A stretch of DNA of 8,113 nucleotides from Sphingomonadaceae bacterium (GCA_019239785.1 JAFAZM010000250.1:1-8113); one strand, 5' to 3'; shown: positions 1 to 6,915, counted from the first letter of the stretch. Notes: generated by a model from the letters alone, not told the origin. Program-made: numbers and translations.

Positions 1-110
1 GGCAGCCGTTCGGTCATGCAGCCGTGTAAAACCACGCATCGCCGCTTCGTTCCGGAACTCCGCCGCGGCTGCCGCGCTTTGCCTGCCGCAACGGGGACTT
101 ACCGACAGCC

Positions 111-116
111 GAGGAG
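111..116 (+). promoter_or_regulatory. Ribosome binding site of the DJ-1/PfpI gene
   Basis: GAGGAG lies 7 nt before the ATG at 124, a near-ideal Shine-Dalgarno match and spacing. It decides the start. The reading frame is open to the left edge of the window and has an ATG at 16, but the extra 36 residues are Arg/Pro-rich and unlike the family. An out-of-frame ATG at 119 is ignored. Confidence 0.8.
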
Positions 117-123
117 CAATGCC

Positions 124-669
124 ATGCCCGCCATTTCGGACGCGAAAATCCTGATCATCGCCACCGACGGCTTCGAGGATTCGGAGCTGCTCGAGCCGCG
201 CCGCCGGCTGCTCGAAGCCGGCGCCGAAGTGACGCTCGCCTCGCCGAAGACCGAGCCGATCAACGGCGAGCATGGCGCCCTCATCACGCCGGACAAGGCG
301 TTGAGCGAGGTCGACGAAGGCGATTTCGACGGCCTCGTCATCCCCGGCGGCGTCAAGAATCCGGACAAGCTCAGGACCGACGACGATGCCGTCGACCTGG
401 TCCGGGATTTCGCCGATGCCGGCAAGCCGATCGGGGCGATCTGTCACGGGCCGTGGCTGCTGGTCGAGGCCGACGTCGTCGACGGCGTCACCGTCACCTC
501 CTGGCCCTCGGTCCGGACCGACCTCGAAAATGCCGGCGCCGACGTGATCGACGAAGAGGCGGTGACCGACGGCAACATCGTCACCAGCCGCAAGCCGGAC
601 GACATCCCCGCCTTTACTCAGGCCTTCATCCGCCTGGTCGAGACGATCGAGGTGGAGGAGCCCGCCTGA
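124..669 (+). CDS. DJ-1/PfpI family protein (type 1 glutamine amidotransferase-like)
   Basis: A 181-residue cytosolic protein of the PfpI/YhbO branch of the DJ-1 superfamily; the length is typical. Visible marks are a beta-strand followed by GFEDSELLEP, with the conserved acidic residue at Glu18; the strand-loop LVIPGG at about 71-76; and the nucleophile elbow AICHGPWLL with Cys107-His108. A C-terminal SRKPDDIPAF segment (about 155-164) is characteristic of PfpI-like proteins. Family members have been described as stress-protective proteins with peptidase, glyoxalase or disputed deglycase activity; which applies here cannot be read from sequence. The catalytic residues are intact. The gene stands alone: it converges on the RTX gene with only 25 bp between the stops and shows no operon partner in the window. 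The start is supported by GAGGAG 7 nt upstream. Confidence 0.93.
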   Translation: MPAISDAKILIIATDGFEDSELLEPRRRLLEAGAEVTLASPKTEPINGEHGALITPDKALSEVDEGDFDGLVIPGGVKNPDKLRTDDDAVDLVRDFADAGKPIGAICHGPWLLVEADVVDGVTVTSWPSVRTDLENAGADVIDEEAVTDGNIVTSRKPDDIPAFTQAFIRLVETIEVEEPA

Positions 670-694
670 ACCCACGAGGGGCGCGCCAAACGGC

Positions 695-2527
695 TCAGAC
701 GAAGATGGCGGGATTGTCGACCGGCGTGGCCGGGCTGACGATCTCGATCACATAGTCGCTGCCGGCCTGGTAGCCCTGCACGCCGTCCGCATCGACGACA
801 AGGAAGGTGTGGCCGTTCAAGCTGCCGCCGGTGGCGGTGAACATGCCCGCCTGGTGGCTGGTGAGTCCGGCGAAGGCGCTCGACAGGTCAGCATCGAAGC
901 TGGCCGTGCTGAGATTCCCTGAGGTCGGCGCGGCGAAGCCAGTCACCGCGAACGGCAGATCGATCTTGTCGGTATTGTCGTCGAAGCCGATGATCTTGTC
1001 GTAGGTCGTGCTCGTCGACTGGTTCGCGGCGTCGTAGTAGAAGGTGTCGCTGCCGAGCCCGCCCGTGAGCGTGTCACCGCCATTGCCGCCGAAGATCCAG
1101 TCATTGCCGTCGCTGCCGGTGATCGTGTCGGCGCCGCTGCCGCCATAGATTTTGAACGCGCCGTCATGCTCGTGGCTGCCGTCGAAGACCATCCCGGTCG
1201 TGGTCTGCAGGGCGAAGATGGTCTCGGTCTGGCCGGCGCCGACGAAGGCGTCGGTCGTGGTGACGTTGAAATGATTGGGGGTGCCGGCAGCGCCCGGGAG
1301 CAGCACCACCACCTCGACATTGGTGACGTTGCCGCCGAGCGCCAGCGGGCTGCCGACGCTGCCATAGTCGCCGTCGAGGCCGAGCTGATCGTTGCCGCCG
1401 GCGCCGCCGTCCACGACGTCGGCCGAGGTGTAGCCGCTCCGCCCGAAATAGAAGCCGTCATCGCCGCCAAGGCCGCTGGCCGTGTCGTCGCCGCCCTGGC
1501 TCAGATCGAAATAATCGCCATTGCCGGTGCCGGTGATGTTGTTGTCGCCGGCATCGCCGTCGAGATGGTCCTGCGCGGAGGCGACGCCGTTCACCGTCAC
1601 GACGACGGAGGCCGTGGTGCCGCCGGCCAGGCCGTAGCTGAAGCTGTCGGTCGCGGAGGTATTCACCGCGCCGGTCTCGCCCGACGAGGGTGAGGTCAAA
1701 GTATCGAATCTGTGATTGGGATCGTAGGTCAGCGTGCCATCGGCCCCCAGAGTCACTTTGGCGCCGGAGGCGATGATGACCGTCTGGCCGGCGGCGATCG
1801 CCTTGCCGTCCACCGTCGCGACCGAGGGCGGCGGGCCGTCCGGATCGGAATCGTTCGCAAGCACTGCGATCACCACCGTCGAGGCCTCGTCGGTGGTGGC
1901 AAAATCGTCGCTGGCCGTCGGCGGAACGTCGGTTGCGCTCACATGCACCGTCGCGGTCGCAGGGTTGGAGGTGCCCCCGTCGCCGTCGGTGAGCGTGAAG
2001 CCGATCAGGCGATCGCCGCTCGTCACGCCGTACGAATAATCGACATAGCCGATCGTCCGCAGCACGTTCTGGACATCGCTCGCGCCGGCAAAGGCAGTGA
2101 AGGTGACGACCAGGGGATTCGAAGACGAATCGCCGCCTGTGACCTGGGCGATGACGTCGCCATTGCCGTTGTAGATGAATCCGCCCGAATCGGGGTCGAG
2201 CCCCACGACCACCAGCATGTCCTCGGCCTGGGCGCCGGAGATGAACTGGACGGTGAGCGTGGCGCCGTCGAAGTCGGGGGAATCGGGGTCGGCGACGGTG
2301 CCCGAAGGGGCGAGCGTGACAGGGCCGTTGCCCTCGGTGAAGCTCGCGGACGAGCCCGAGCCGGGCGCGCCGCTGTCGAGATCCAGGACCGGGGGACTGT
2401 TCGCTTCCGGGACCGCGATCGTGTCGCTGACGATCCGGCGGGCATCGCCTTCGGCATAGGCGCCGGCGAGATCCGCGCTGCCCGCTGCGCGGTTGGGGTC
2501 GGTGCCTTTTCGTTGAATCGCCGGCAT
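695..2527 (-). CDS. RTX-type calcium-binding surface/secreted protein with Ig/cadherin-like domains and bluetail-like C-terminus
   Basis: A 610-residue acidic, Gly/Asp-rich protein with no N-terminal signal peptide and no recognisable enzyme domain. From the ATG, domains are: a linker (1-43); a cadherin/VCBS-like repeat beginning SPPVLDLDSG (about 44-197); an Ig/cadherin-like repeat with PPTASDDFAT and LANDSDPDG (about 202-314); a degenerate RTX stretch (about 322-385); a beta-rich stretch (about 390-460); and classical nonapeptide repeats with GGSGADTIT, GSDGNDWIF, GGNGGDTLT and GGLGSDTFY (about 462-497). The tail contains YDKIIGFDD, SFDADL, TFLVVDADGVQGYQAG and DYVIEIVSP, which I recognise as resembling the 'bluetail' domain of putative surface proteins. 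It ends D-N-P-A-I-F-V, an acidic then hydrophobic terminus as in type I secretion substrates. Inferred role: a Ca2+-folded surface or matrix protein exported by a type I system encoded elsewhere. The ATG at 2527 has a weak GGGA upstream. A TTG at 2575 with GGAG 5 nt upstream would add 16 residues and is a genuine alternative. Confidence 0.85.
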   Translation of the reverse strand: MPAIQRKGTDPNRAAGSADLAGAYAEGDARRIVSDTIAVPEANSPPVLDLDSGAPGSGSSASFTEGNGPVTLAPSGTVADPDSPDFDGATLTVQFISGAQAEDMLVVVGLDPDSGGFIYNGNGDVIAQVTGGDSSSNPLVVTFTAFAGASDVQNVLRTIGYVDYSYGVTSGDRLIGFTLTDGDGGTSNPATATVHVSATDVPPTASDDFATTDEASTVVIAVLANDSDPDGPPPSVATVDGKAIAAGQTVIIASGAKVTLGADGTLTYDPNHRFDTLTSPSSGETGAVNTSATDSFSYGLAGGTTASVVVTVNGVASAQDHLDGDAGDNNITGTGNGDYFDLSQGGDDTASGLGGDDGFYFGRSGYTSADVVDGGAGGNDQLGLDGDYGSVGSPLALGGNVTNVEVVVLLPGAAGTPNHFNVTTTDAFVGAGQTETIFALQTTTGMVFDGSHEHDGAFKIYGGSGADTITGSDGNDWIFGGNGGDTLTGGLGSDTFYYDAANQSTSTTYDKIIGFDDNTDKIDLPFAVTGFAAPTSGNLSTASFDADLSSAFAGLTSHQAGMFTATGGSLNGHTFLVVDADGVQGYQAGSDYVIEIVSPATPVDNPAIFV

Positions 2528-2610
2528 TGTCGAATATCCCAAGTCGAGCGCGCCCGAATCCCTATGACGAGGCAAGTCGACTCCGGCCTGGCCCCGGCCA
2601 CTTCAAGAAA

Positions 2611-2639
2611 ATACTGGCCTTAAGTTGGAAGCAGGTCAA
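2611..2639 (-). promoter_or_regulatory. Possible sigma70-type promoter of the RTX gene
   Basis: On the minus strand TTGACC (2639-2634) is followed after 17 nt by CAGTAT (2616-2611), inside the only AT-rich patch of the 209-bp gap between the ligase and the RTX gene. The -35 matches 5 of 6 consensus bases, but the -10 only 3 of 6. The position suits either the TTG (2575) or the ATG (2527) start. No convincing Rho-independent terminator for the upstream ligase is visible in this gap, so readthrough from the ligase operon is possible. Confidence 0.35.
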
Positions 2640-2652
2640 TTGAATGACTGCG

Positions 2653-2672
2653 CCGTCGGCAGGCCGTCGGCG
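2653..2672. repeat. Tandem 9-bp repeat (GCCGTCGGC twice)
   Basis: GCCGTCGGC occurs twice separated by AG in the gap between the ligase and RTX genes. Each unit is an odd palindrome (GCCG-T-CGGC), so single units or the pair could form short hairpins. No T-run follows on either strand, so it is not a standard terminator. It could be chance in GC-rich DNA. Confidence 0.4.
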
Positions 2673-2736
2673 CTGCGGGGGCTGCGGCCGGCTCCGACCG
2701 GGATCGAGGGCGGCTTGGGAAAGCTGCCGGCGTCCC

Positions 2737-4107
2737 TCAATTCGCCAGCAGCGAAGGTCCGGCGGCGAGCTTCGACGCGAAGGGGGCCCCGGCCTTCCGC
2801 GCGGCCTTTTCCCTGCGGACCAGCCAGGCGTCGAAGCCGATCGCCGTCGCGAAGACGAGCCAGCCGAACGATTGGTAGGCGATGCCGACGAAGGCCTCGC
2901 CGGTCATGTAGACCAGTTGGAAGTGCTGGAGCGCGGTCGCCAGCGGCGCGATCCAGGCCTCCTCGCCCTCGCGCTTGCGGTAGCGCCGGCGGATCATCTC
3001 CATCCGCACCAGCCCGATCGCATTGATCAGCAGGAACATGGCAAGGCCCGGAAAGCCCTGCTCGCCGAGCATCTCGAAATAGGCGCTGTGATAGGCGCGC
3101 GCCTCGTCCGCCTCGGTCTGGGTGGTGACCACCTGGACCTCGCCGGCGCTCTGCGTGTTCGTCATCTGCACCTGGATATGGTTCGAGCGATAGGCGCCGA
3201 AGCCGCCGCCGAACGGATGATGCTGGGCATAATCCCAGGTCCAGGCCCAGACGGCGAGGCGGGTGCCGGCGCTCTGGTCGGCCTGGAAGCCCTGGATCGT
3301 GTCCATCCGGCTGGTGAAGGAGGAGGGCAGGAAGGGGATTGCGGCGACGCCGAGCAGGCCGGCGCCGGCGATGTAGAGGAAGCGGCGCTTCGTATCGCGC
3401 AGCATCAGCACGCCGAGCAGGGCGATGCAGACCAGGCCGGTGCGCGCCTCGGTGCCGATCGGCATCAAGAGGCAGGCGAAGATCAAGGCGCCCGCGAACG
3501 TCTTCACCCGCCAGTCGGGCGGGAAGATCGTGCCGAAGCGGGAGAGCCAGAGGATGATCGGGATCAGTGCGATCGCGACCGTCGAGATGGTGCTGCTCTC
3601 GTAGAGGCCGCTATTATTGTCGACCATCAGGTTGAGCACGCCATAGCCGCCGCCGCCGAGCGCGGTCTTGATCCCGCCGACGATGACGATCGACGCCGCC
3701 GACAGGGTCAGGAACAGCAGCACCGCCTCGATCCGCAGCTTCGTGCGCAGGGTGAAGGGCAGGAAGACCGCGAAGACGATGGTCTTCCACGCCGGGTCCC
3801 ATTTCTCGGCCGCGTCGACCGGGAAGTCGGCATAGAGGGTGGTCATGCCGGCATAAGCGAGCAGCACCAGCAGCAGGCCCTGCCGCACGCTGAAGCCCGT
3901 CCCGTCCTTGCGGTCGGTGAGCGCCCAGCCGCCCATCGCCAGCAAAGCGATGATCAGGGAGAGCGGGATCGAATTGAGCAGGAAATAGGAGAGGCGCTGC
4001 GGCGAGACCGTGTCGACATAGATGTAGGCGAGCACGAACAGGAACGGCCGCTTGAGGCCGAGCGCCAGCAGCCCCGCGATGAAGGCGACGAAGGCGAGAT
4101 CACGCAT
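2737..4107 (-). CDS. O-antigen ligase family membrane protein, probable exosortase-A-associated O-glycosylation ligase
   Basis: A 456-residue polytopic inner-membrane protein of the Wzy/WaaL ligase superfamily. Hydrophobic segments alternate with short loops through about residue 260. A large periplasmic-type loop follows (about 260-340), then two or three more membrane segments and a basic C-terminal tail. Hallmarks are the conserved Arg in GTEARTG (Arg222), HHPFGGGFGAY (about 296-306) and YHSAYFEMLGEQGFPGL (about 339-355), matching the ligase His/Glu loop. The N-terminal PFLFVLAYIYVDTVSPQRLS and the LNLMVDNNSGLYES block are what I remember from the TIGR03097-type 'putative O-glycosylation ligase, exosortase A-associated' proteins of sphingomonads. 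By family it would transfer a lipid-linked glycan to a protein or polysaccharide acceptor at the periplasmic face; the acceptor is unknown. The ATG at 4107 overlaps the stop of the upstream 45-codon gene by 8 nt. AAGG abuts the ATG, so initiation probably depends on translational coupling. An upstream in-frame TTG (4158) would add only an Arg-rich stretch and is rejected. Confidence 0.88.
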   Translation of the reverse strand: MRDLAFVAFIAGLLALGLKRPFLFVLAYIYVDTVSPQRLSYFLLNSIPLSLIIALLAMGGWALTDRKDGTGFSVRQGLLLVLLAYAGMTTLYADFPVDAAEKWDPAWKTIVFAVFLPFTLRTKLRIEAVLLFLTLSAASIVIVGGIKTALGGGGYGVLNLMVDNNSGLYESSTISTVAIALIPIILWLSRFGTIFPPDWRVKTFAGALIFACLLMPIGTEARTGLVCIALLGVLMLRDTKRRFLYIAGAGLLGVAAIPFLPSSFTSRMDTIQGFQADQSAGTRLAVWAWTWDYAQHHPFGGGFGAYRSNHIQVQMTNTQSAGEVQVVTTQTEADEARAYHSAYFEMLGEQGFPGLAMFLLINAIGLVRMEMIRRRYRKREGEEAWIAPLATALQHFQLVYMTGEAFVGIAYQSFGWLVFATAIGFDAWLVRREKAARKAGAPFASKLAAGPSLLAN

Positions 4108-4237
4108 CCTTGCCGAACCATCCCCGGCGCGGCGTGCGCGGCGCCGCGTCGTCGGCAAGGTCGGGGCGCGACAGCAGGCGCCAGGCGGCGAGCAGCAGCA
4201 GCGCGTGCGTCAGGCCGAGCGCGAAATTGTCGATCAT
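4100..4237 (-). CDS. Small 45-residue membrane-associated protein preceding the ligase
   Basis: An ATG-initiated frame of 45 codons plus TGA, beginning MIDNFALGLT and ending RRGWFGKDA. Residues 5-22 (FALGLTHALLLLAAWRLL) are hydrophobic enough for one membrane helix; the rest is a charged, Arg/Asp/Pro-rich tail, probably cytoplasmic. A Shine-Dalgarno-like AAGGGA (4252-4247) lies 9 nt before the ATG, and third codon positions are mostly G/C. The last 8 nt (ATGCGTGA) are shared with the start of the ligase gene, the geometry of a coupled operon. I recognise no family. By position it may be an accessory subunit or stability factor of the ligase, or simply a leader ORF that feeds ribosomes to it; this is inference. 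Confidence 0.7.
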   Translation of the reverse strand: MIDNFALGLTHALLLLAAWRLLSRPDLADDAAPRTPRRGWFGKDA

Positions 4238-4268
4238 CCGGGGCGGTCCCTTGCCGTCATGCCGGACT

Positions 4269-4298
4269 GATAAAGGCGCGCGGTTGACGGGCCGTTAA
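4269..4298 (-). promoter_or_regulatory. Tentative promoter of the small-protein/ligase operon
   Basis: On the minus strand TTAACG (4298-4293) is followed after 18 nt by TTTATC (4274-4269). The hexamers match consensus at 4/6 and 3/6. It would give a 5' leader of about 25 nt that includes the AAGGGA ribosome site. It overlaps the tentative promoter and inverted repeat for the opposite gene, so the two transcription units may interfere. Weak evidence. Confidence 0.25.
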
Positions 4299-4312
4299 GC
4301 CTGACCGGCTAA
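4284..4312 (+). promoter_or_regulatory. Tentative promoter of the asparagine-synthase-like gene
   Basis: TTGACG (4284-4289) matches the -35 consensus at 5/6. The expected -10 zone 17-18 nt later reads GGCTAAC, a poor match. If used, transcription would begin about 4318-4322, at or next to the ATG at 4322. That fits the absence of a Shine-Dalgarno sequence there and would make the mRNA leaderless. Inference from spacing only. Confidence 0.3.
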
Positions 4313-4318
4313 CGGGCC
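4290..4318. repeat. Imperfect inverted repeat immediately before the asparagine-synthase-like gene
   Basis: The arms GGCCGTTAAGCC (4290-4301) and GGCTAACGGGCC (4307-4318) pair over 11 bp with two single-base bulges (A4297 and G4316) around the 5-nt loop TGACC. The structure ends 3 nt before the ATG at 4322. No T-run follows, so it is not a terminator. It could be a regulator operator overlapping the promoter, or an RNA hairpin that would hide the start codon region if transcription begins upstream. Confidence 0.6.
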
Positions 4319-4321
4319 CCG

Positions 4322-6073
4322 ATGGCGGGCCTCTTTCTCGTACAGTCGCGCGATCGCGCCTTCGCCGAAGGCGCGCTTGCGGCGGCCAAGGCGCAATACG
4401 CCTCGCACGGCTTCGGCAAGGGCGTCGCGCTCCAGGCGCCGGGCTGGCGCCTGCTTCACTTCCCGTACATTGCAGGCGGGCCCGAAACCCTCCTCGTCGA
4501 CGGCGAGGATTTCGTCGCCATTGCCGGCACGTTCACCTGCGACGGCCTGATGGGCAGGCCGGCGCTCCAGGCGCTGCTGGCGATGGAGGCGCTGGAAACG
4601 CCGGACTGGAGCCGGCTCGGCGGCCAGTTCGTCGCCCTGGTTCATCGGGCCGGGCGCAGCTTCGTGTTCGCCGACTATTTCGCGGCCTTCCAGCTGTTCC
4701 ACGATGCGGGCATGCGCATCTTCTCGACCTCGCTGCTTGCCGCGACGCACGCGCTGCCCCGGCTCTCCTTCGATACCCAGGGCGTCTACGAGTTCGCGTT
4801 CAACGTCGTCCCGATCGGCAACGACACGATCTTCGCCGAGCTCAAGACGCTCGGACCCGACCGGGTGCTGGTGCTGGACGAGGACGGCATCCGTGCCACG
4901 ATCGTCCCGCGGCCGCTGCCCGAACCCGAGAAGCTGCCGCTTGCGGCGCGCATCGCCGCCCATCGCGAGCGGCTGATGGCAATCGTCTCCGATCACGTCC
5001 GCCAGTTCGGCGACAACATCCGCTGCCCGCTGTCGGGCGGGCTCGATTCCCGCCTCGCCCTCGCCGCCCTGCGCGCGGCCGGCAGCAGGCCGCATCTGTT
5101 CGTCTATGGCGGCGCCGGCAGCATCGACGTGCGCATCGCCCGCCGGATCGCCGAGGCGGAGGGCTTCGGGATCGAGTGGGTCGACAAGGAGGCATGGCGC
5201 GAGGTCTCGCCCGACGAATTCCCCGATCTGGTCGAGCGGAATTTCCAGCTCTACGACGGCCTGCCCAATTACGGCGAACTGTTCGAGAACGGGGCCAATG
5301 CCGCCGCCCGCGCCGCCCGCCACGCCGATGGCGCGCTCTCGGCCTCGGGCGGCTGCGGCGAGATCTTCCGCAATTTCTTCTTCCTTCCCGACCGCCCGCT
5401 CAGCGCCGCCGCGGTCGCCCGCACCTTCTTCGCCCGCTATGCGAAGGAGGACGTCACTGCCGCCTTCGACGAGCGCGCCTTCCTGCGCGGGCTCGAGGAC
5501 AAGATCCTGCTCGCGCTCGGCCGGCGCAGCGACCGCGGCCGGCTCCCGCGCGGCCTGATCGAGCAGATCTATCCGCGGATCCGCTGCCGCGCGCTCTTCG
5601 GCCGCGAAATCAGCCTGGAGGCCTGGTACGGCGCCTATCTGATGCCCTTCCTCGACCACCGCCTGGTCGCCGAGGCGATGAAGCTGCCGCTCGGCCTCAA
5701 GAATGCCGGCCGCTTCGAGGCGAAATTGCTCGCCGCGATCGATCCCGTGCTCGCCCGCCACCGCTCCGCCTACGGCCACCATTTCGCGCGCCGGCCGAGC
5801 ATTCGCCACCGCTTCGACGAATGGTCGACCCGCATCCGCCCGGTCGCGCTCCGCCAGCGCAGCTACGCGCTACGCCGCCGTCTCGGCCCGGTCGCCGACG
5901 AGCATGGCGGCCTGCTGACGCCCGAATATATGAGCCGGGTGATCGACCTCGACTTCCCGATCATGCGCCGCTTCTTCCGCCCCGAGGCGATCGCGGGCGA
6001 CAGCGGGCTGATGCGGCGGGTTGCGAACCTGGAATATTTCGCGGCCAAACTCGGATCGCGGCTCGTCGCCTAG
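4322..6073 (+). CDS. Asparagine-synthase-related protein lacking the glutaminase cysteine
   Basis: A 583-residue protein with the two-domain plan of asparagine synthetase B. The N-terminal part (about 1-190) resembles a class II glutaminase fold: it starts MAGLFLV where active family members start MCGI, so Cys2 is Ala, and QFVALVHRAGRSFVFADY keeps the pattern of the fold. The C-terminal part carries an intact PP-loop ATP-pyrophosphatase motif, CPLSGGLDSR (235-244), followed by a strand and SIDVRIARRIAEAEGF. The second synthase motif, normally SGEGxDE, reads SGGCGEIF (342-349), so the Glu and probably the Asp are not conserved. By family it would adenylate a carboxylate and attach an amine; without Cys2 it cannot use glutamine in the standard way and may use free ammonia or an amine substrate, or be non-catalytic. 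It is divergent from the ligase operon, so a role in modifying a surface glycan or glycopeptide is plausible but inferred. No Shine-Dalgarno precedes the ATG; the match to the family N-terminus supports this start. The stop overlaps the SDR stop by 4 nt. Confidence 0.85.
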   Translation: MAGLFLVQSRDRAFAEGALAAAKAQYASHGFGKGVALQAPGWRLLHFPYIAGGPETLLVDGEDFVAIAGTFTCDGLMGRPALQALLAMEALETPDWSRLGGQFVALVHRAGRSFVFADYFAAFQLFHDAGMRIFSTSLLAATHALPRLSFDTQGVYEFAFNVVPIGNDTIFAELKTLGPDRVLVLDEDGIRATIVPRPLPEPEKLPLAARIAAHRERLMAIVSDHVRQFGDNIRCPLSGGLDSRLALAALRAAGSRPHLFVYGGAGSIDVRIARRIAEAEGFGIEWVDKEAWREVSPDEFPDLVERNFQLYDGLPNYGELFENGANAAARAARHADGALSASGGCGEIFRNFFFLPDRPLSAAAVARTFFARYAKEDVTAAFDERAFLRGLEDKILLALGRRSDRGRLPRGLIEQIYPRIRCRALFGREISLEAWYGAYLMPFLDHRLVAEAMKLPLGLKNAGRFEAKLLAAIDPVLARHRSAYGHHFARRPSIRHRFDEWSTRIRPVALRQRSYALRRRLGPVADEHGGLLTPEYMSRVIDLDFPIMRRFFRPEAIAGDSGLMRRVANLEYFAAKLGSRLVA

Positions 6074-6909
6074 CCGGCGGCCCCCACGTCGAGTTCAGGA
6101 CGGAACATCTCCCGCATCTTGGCGAGATAATGCTCCTCCGAAGTCGTCCAGCGCAGCTCTGCGAGCAGCTTGCTGTCCGGGCCTGCCGGATAGCGGATGC
6201 CATCTCCGGTTTCGGTGGCGGCGTTGAACACCGCCTCGGCGACCTCCGCCTCCGTGCAATAGGGCGTGGGATAGTTGGCCATCTTGCCGAAGCAGGCCTG
6301 CGCGAAGGCTTCGTAGTCCGCTGGGATCAGGCCTGCCATGCGTGGCCCTCCGTTCGCGGCGAAGCTGGTGGTCGGTGCATAGCCGGGCTCAACCAGCCGC
6401 GTGCGAATATTGAACGGCTCCAGCTCGTAGAACAAGGATTCGGTGAAGCCCTCGATCGCGCATTTGCTGGCGGCATAGACCGCCACCAACGGCATCACGC
6501 CAAGGGTCGTGCTCGACGTGACGTTGACGATCGTGCCGCCGCCCTGGCGGCGCATGAGCGGAATGACGGCGCGGCAGGCGGCGATCGTGCCGAATGTGTT
6601 CGTCTCAAAAACCTCGCGGACGATGGCGTCCTGCGTCGCCTCGACAATCGAGGCGAGGCCGATGCCGGCATTGTTCACCAGCACGTCGAGCGCGCCGAAG
6701 GCGTCTACGGCGTCCGTCAGCGCCAGCTCGATGCTGGCAGGATCGGTGATGTCGAGCGGGAGCAATTTCAGCCGGTCCGACGCGGCGAACAGGCTCGCGT
6801 CCGGCCGCCGCATGGTGGCGACGACGTTCCAGCCCCGCGCCAGGAAATGCGCAGCGGTCGCCTTGCCGTAGCCCGACGAGGTGCCGGTGATGAGGATGGT
6901 CTTGTTCAT
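6070..6909 (-). CDS. Short-chain dehydrogenase/reductase (classical SDR)
   Basis: A 279-residue cytosolic Rossmann-fold NAD(P)-dependent oxidoreductase. Motifs in order are the nucleotide-binding TGTSSGYG (8-15), MRR after the second strand (33-35, Arg residues that favour NADP(H)), LDIT (52-55), NNAG (79-82), catalytic Ser in NVTSST (about Ser132) and YAASK with Tyr145 and Lys149. The full catalytic set is present and the length is normal for a classical SDR. The substrate cannot be inferred; the C-terminal substrate loop (about 180-215) is not one I recognise. The start at 6909 is chosen because GGAG sits 6 nt upstream; an in-frame ATG at 6921 would add four residues but has no ribosome site. 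The gene is divergent from an AraC-type regulator 90 bp away, which probably controls it. Its TAG overlaps the TAG of the convergent asparagine-synthase-like gene. Confidence 0.93.
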   Translation of the reverse strand: MNKTILITGTSSGYGKATAAHFLARGWNVVATMRRPDASLFAASDRLKLLPLDITDPASIELALTDAVDAFGALDVLVNNAGIGLASIVEATQDAIVREVFETNTFGTIAACRAVIPLMRRQGGGTIVNVTSSTTLGVMPLVAVYAASKCAIEGFTESLFYELEPFNIRTRLVEPGYAPTTSFAANGGPRMAGLIPADYEAFAQACFGKMANYPTPYCTEAEVAEAVFNAATETGDGIRYPAGPDSKLLAELRWTTSEEHYLAKMREMFRPELDVGAAG

Positions 6910-6915
6910 GCCGAT

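Noticed and set aside
16..123. N-terminal extension of the DJ-1/PfpI protein from the ATG at 16
   Set aside because: The extension is unlike the family, while GAGGAG at proper spacing supports the ATG at 124. No other gene or clear promoter was seen in 1-110.
670..694. Possible bidirectional terminator between the DJ-1/PfpI and RTX genes
   Set aside because: Only the 8-bp palindrome GGCGCGCC (680-687) is present, with no loop or T-run; too little to call a terminator.
1030..1135. Repetitive GC-rich DNA that might suggest a tandem DNA repeat or CRISPR-like array
   Set aside because: It is the reverse complement of the RTX nonapeptide codons; the periodicity is protein-level and the units are not conserved DNA repeats with spacers.
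1712..2623. A 303-codon plus-strand frame antisense to the RTX gene
   Set aside because: Composition is Gly/Arg/Ala/Asp from the complement of repeat-rich coding DNA; no start context or domain.
2644..4287. A 547-codon plus-strand frame antisense to the ligase
   Set aside because: Its translation is dominated by Arg, Glu, Ala, Gly and Asp without domain structure. The opposite strand encodes a clear membrane protein with family motifs; long antisense frames are expected in GC-rich DNA.
4295..5809. A 504-codon minus-strand frame antisense to the asparagine-synthase-like gene
   Set aside because: Low-complexity Glu/Arg/Ala/Gly translation with no motif; the plus strand carries a PP-loop and family architecture over the same DNA.
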